In this document: in pieces, positions 5,775 through 7,096 of the stretch | Layout of the letters: the number at the start of each line of letters is the position of its first letter | Position numbering within the stretch: position 1 is the first letter of the stretch | Source: JALTID01 sp027004335 [NCBI: bacterium] | GTDB taxonomy: Bacteria > JALSQH01 | Direction of reading: 5' to 3' | DNA length: 7,096 nucleotides | Assembly: GCA_027004335.1 (NCBI GenBank) | Contig: JALTID010000210.1 | Coordinates: 1 to 7,096, forward strand | Notes under the pieces: model-generated | The model's input: only the letters and a program-made list of their open reading frames with translations | Database searches by the model: none | What the model was told of the DNA's origin: nothing | Program-made: the position numbers and the translations under genes

Positions 5775-6544
5775 GTTATTATCTTCCAGATAGCAGTGGT
5801 GGGAAGAAGTTCCATTTTCATTTCTGTTATTTCTTTTTTAAAATTTCTAAGGAAATCGGTATCATATTTATAACTCGTGAGTTGAGGTCTTACAATTTTA
5901 TCCTCTGAAGAACACAGTACGGTAGGAGTTGCTGCAAGAGCTCCTGTAATAATCAATTCATACGATCCAATTTTGTTAATCAGCCATTCTTTCCCCATGG
6001 CATCGCAACCGATAAGAACTATGTCTCTTTTGCGTGAAAGTTTTGCCAGATTTTCGTCCTTTGTTACAAAGGTCCTGATTCCATGTTTTCTCAATTCCTC
6101 CGCAGTCTTATATCCCTCCATGGCAGGATGCCCTTCTCCAACAGTTACTGTAAAATCTTTCCCCTCTTCACGAAGCGCAATTAAAGAGGAGATAACCATT
6201 TTGCTGTGAGAGATTGTCACAAGTTTTTTTACCTCAAGTTTTTTTAAGAAATTTACGCATTTTTTTACAGGTTCTTGGTGGATTTTCTTCAGGTGCGTTC
6301 TGAAATCAATCAGGTGTTCTTTGAGATTGTCCCTGTAATTTTCAAGGTGATAGGCAATGTAATGCATCTGGATCATAGGGGGGAAATTTTTTCTAATCTC
6401 AGCTGCTGTCCATTTCAGAATTTCAGGGGTAATTTCTTTTTCATATTCAATGAGGACTTCAATGATCTTTTCCTGGAGGTAGGTTGCACCGTGGGTCCTG
6501 TCTTCTAAAAGTTGCTGAAGTTTTCCTATTACCTCTTTGCTCAT
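5771..6544 (-). CDS. eIF-2B alpha/MtnA-fold protein of unknown substrate
   Basis: This is a 257-residue member of the eIF-2B/methylthioribose-1-phosphate isomerase/ribose-1,5-bisphosphate isomerase superfamily. The N-terminal helical part (1-about 95) precedes a Rossmann-like C-terminal domain. Family marks are VTISHSKMVISSL (109-121), VGEGHPAMEGYKTAEELRKHGI (135-156, matching the usual ESRP..eG stretch) and IGCDAMGKEWLINKIGSYELIITGA (178-202, matching the GAD...NKIGT stretch). Asp181 aligns with the catalytic Asp. The catalytic Cys of the isomerases aligns with Ser112, and the HSKMV pattern is closer to eIF-2B alpha (SRVV). Isomerase activity is therefore doubtful; a sugar-phosphate or nucleotide sensing role is possible but speculative. 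The start ATG overlaps the stop of the upstream nuclease gene as ATGA, with AGGATAGGG just before it, so the two are translationally coupled. It is somewhat shorter than the usual 300 or so residues. Confidence 0.8.
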   Translation of the reverse strand: MSKEVIGKLQQLLEDRTHGATYLQEKIIEVLIEYEKEITPEILKWTAAEIRKNFPPMIQMHYIAYHLENYRDNLKEHLIDFRTHLKKIHQEPVKKCVNFLKKLEVKKLVTISHSKMVISSLIALREEGKDFTVTVGEGHPAMEGYKTAEELRKHGIRTFVTKDENLAKLSRKRDIVLIGCDAMGKEWLINKIGSYELIITGALAATPTVLCSSEDKIVRPQLTSYKYDTDFLRNFKKEITEMKMELLPTTAIWKIIT

Positions 6545-7096
6545 TTTATCCCTATCCTGCAGATAGTTACATAGGGGCAGTAGTTGCAGAAATTCTCCTC
6601 AAGGGGATCGGGGTAAAAAGGGATTTCTGGGTTGGTGATTGCGGATAGTAACGGGGTAAGAATTTTTTCCCTGAAAGTTTCAAGTTCAACCTCAGATTGA
6701 GCGGGGATTATCTCTTTAAAAATATCATCTTCTTTTGTTTTTCTTATAAAATAAAAAGCTGAGGAAATTGGAAATGGATCTTTTTCTTTCGTGGTTTTAT
6801 AGTAGAGATAAGAGTAGATGGCGAGCTGTGTGGAACCAATTTTCTCATAAATGTTTTTTCTCAACTCCTTGTCTTTTTCCAGGGTTAAGGGTGGAGAAAA
6901 TGTTTCTTCTATTATTGTATCCCAGAGTTTCTTTCCTCTGGTGTATCTGTCAGGTTTTCCTCCTGTTTTGTAATCAATGATTTCAATACACCCTTCTTTT
7001 CTCTGGATCCTGTCTGCAAATCCCTTAATTTTTACACCAAATCCAGCAATATTTTCTTTACATGACATCCCTTTCTCCAGAGCTTCTACCACAGCC
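6541..7096 (-). CDS. PD-(D/E)XK nuclease, RecB/AddB-type C-terminal part, 5' end outside window
   Basis: This is the C-terminal 184 or so residues of a DNA nuclease; the frame stays open to the window edge, so the GTG at 7092 is not a real start. Numbering from that codon, the nuclease core shows GFADRI with Asp27, then IIDYKTGG with Asp40 and Lys42, which is the PD-(D/E)XK signature. A downstream helix QLAIYSYLYY supplies the family's Gln/Tyr motif. The end has C169-x2-C172-x5-C178, the spacing of the [4Fe-4S]-binding cysteines of AddB; the fourth cysteine normally lies before the nuclease core and could be C11 or outside the window. The product could be the end of an AddB-like helicase-nuclease acting in double-strand-break repair, or a stand-alone RecB-family nuclease. 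The visible part cannot decide. It is coupled to the eIF-2B-like gene by a 4-base overlap. Confidence 0.82.
   Translation of the reverse strand, partial: AVVEALEKGMSCKENIAGFGVKIKGFADRIQRKEGCIEIIDYKTGGKPDRYTRGKKLWDTIIEETFSPPLTLEKDKELRKNIYEKIGSTQLAIYSYLYYKTTKEKDPFPISSAFYFIRKTKEDDIFKEIIPAQSEVELETFREKILTPLLSAITNPEIPFYPDPLEENFCNYCPYVTICRIGIK

Noticed and set aside
5973-6508. + strand frames opposite the eIF-2B-like gene
   Set aside because: No recognisable domains and no ribosome-binding site, while the - strand gene has clear family motifs.
7090-7092. GTG as the start of the nuclease gene
   Set aside because: The frame stays open to the window edge and the nuclease core begins too close to it, so the visible part is a C-terminal fragment.
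1-7096. CRISPR arrays, insertion sequences, tRNA or defence islands
   Set aside because: No spaced direct repeats, terminal inverted repeats with a transposase, or tRNA-like cloverleaf were seen. The nuclease resembles RecB/AddB and also Cas4 in fold, but nothing CRISPR-related lies around it.

Overview
This 7.1 kb window is from the chromosome of an AT-rich bacterium. It has strong Shine-Dalgarno sites, heavy use of AGA/AGG arginine and ATA isoleucine codons, and tightly packed, often overlapping genes. That style suits an anaerobic and possibly thermophilic or deep-branching lineage, but no rRNA or other lineage marker is present, so the taxon is an inference I do not push further. I found no mobile element, CRISPR array, tRNA or rRNA, and no gene-free stretch longer than about 175 bases.

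Left part (1-2523, + strand): a two-gene redox operon. A 5'-truncated FAD-linked oxidase/dehydrogenase (1-1353) is followed 3 bases later by an iron-sulfur, cysteine-rich (CCG-domain) electron-transfer partner (1357-2523). The layout resembles GlcD/GlcF-type 2-hydroxyacid dehydrogenases. However, the flavoprotein lacks the GEHG-type motif of that group, and the partner has lost most of the cysteines of its first CCG domain, so substrate and electron path are open. A TetR-family repressor on the - strand (2497-3174) runs into this operon tail-to-tail with a 27-base coding overlap.

Middle (3175-5774): a roughly 175-base divergent control region holds a good promoter for each direction, a possible TetR operator over the repressor's own -10 box, and a structured leader in front of the ribosomal operon. 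The + strand operon is S6-S18, L9 (rplI) and the replicative helicase DnaB, a classic bacterial cluster without the ssb gene often found between rpsF and rpsR. The standout feature is that S6 and S18 are read as one continuous 193-residue protein with no in-frame start codon at the S18 boundary. The join contains a GAGAG tract in which loss of one GA unit would recreate an S6 stop and an S18 ATG start. The fusion is therefore either a recent natural gene fusion or a 2-base sequence artefact.

Right part (5771-7096, - strand): two coupled genes reading toward dnaB. The first is the C-terminal part of a RecB/AddB-type PD-(D/E)XK nuclease with an iron-sulfur cysteine cluster (its start lies outside the window). 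The second overlaps it by ATGA and encodes an eIF-2B/MtnA-fold protein that keeps the conserved Asp but lacks the catalytic Cys of the known isomerases. Its stop codon overlaps that of dnaB.
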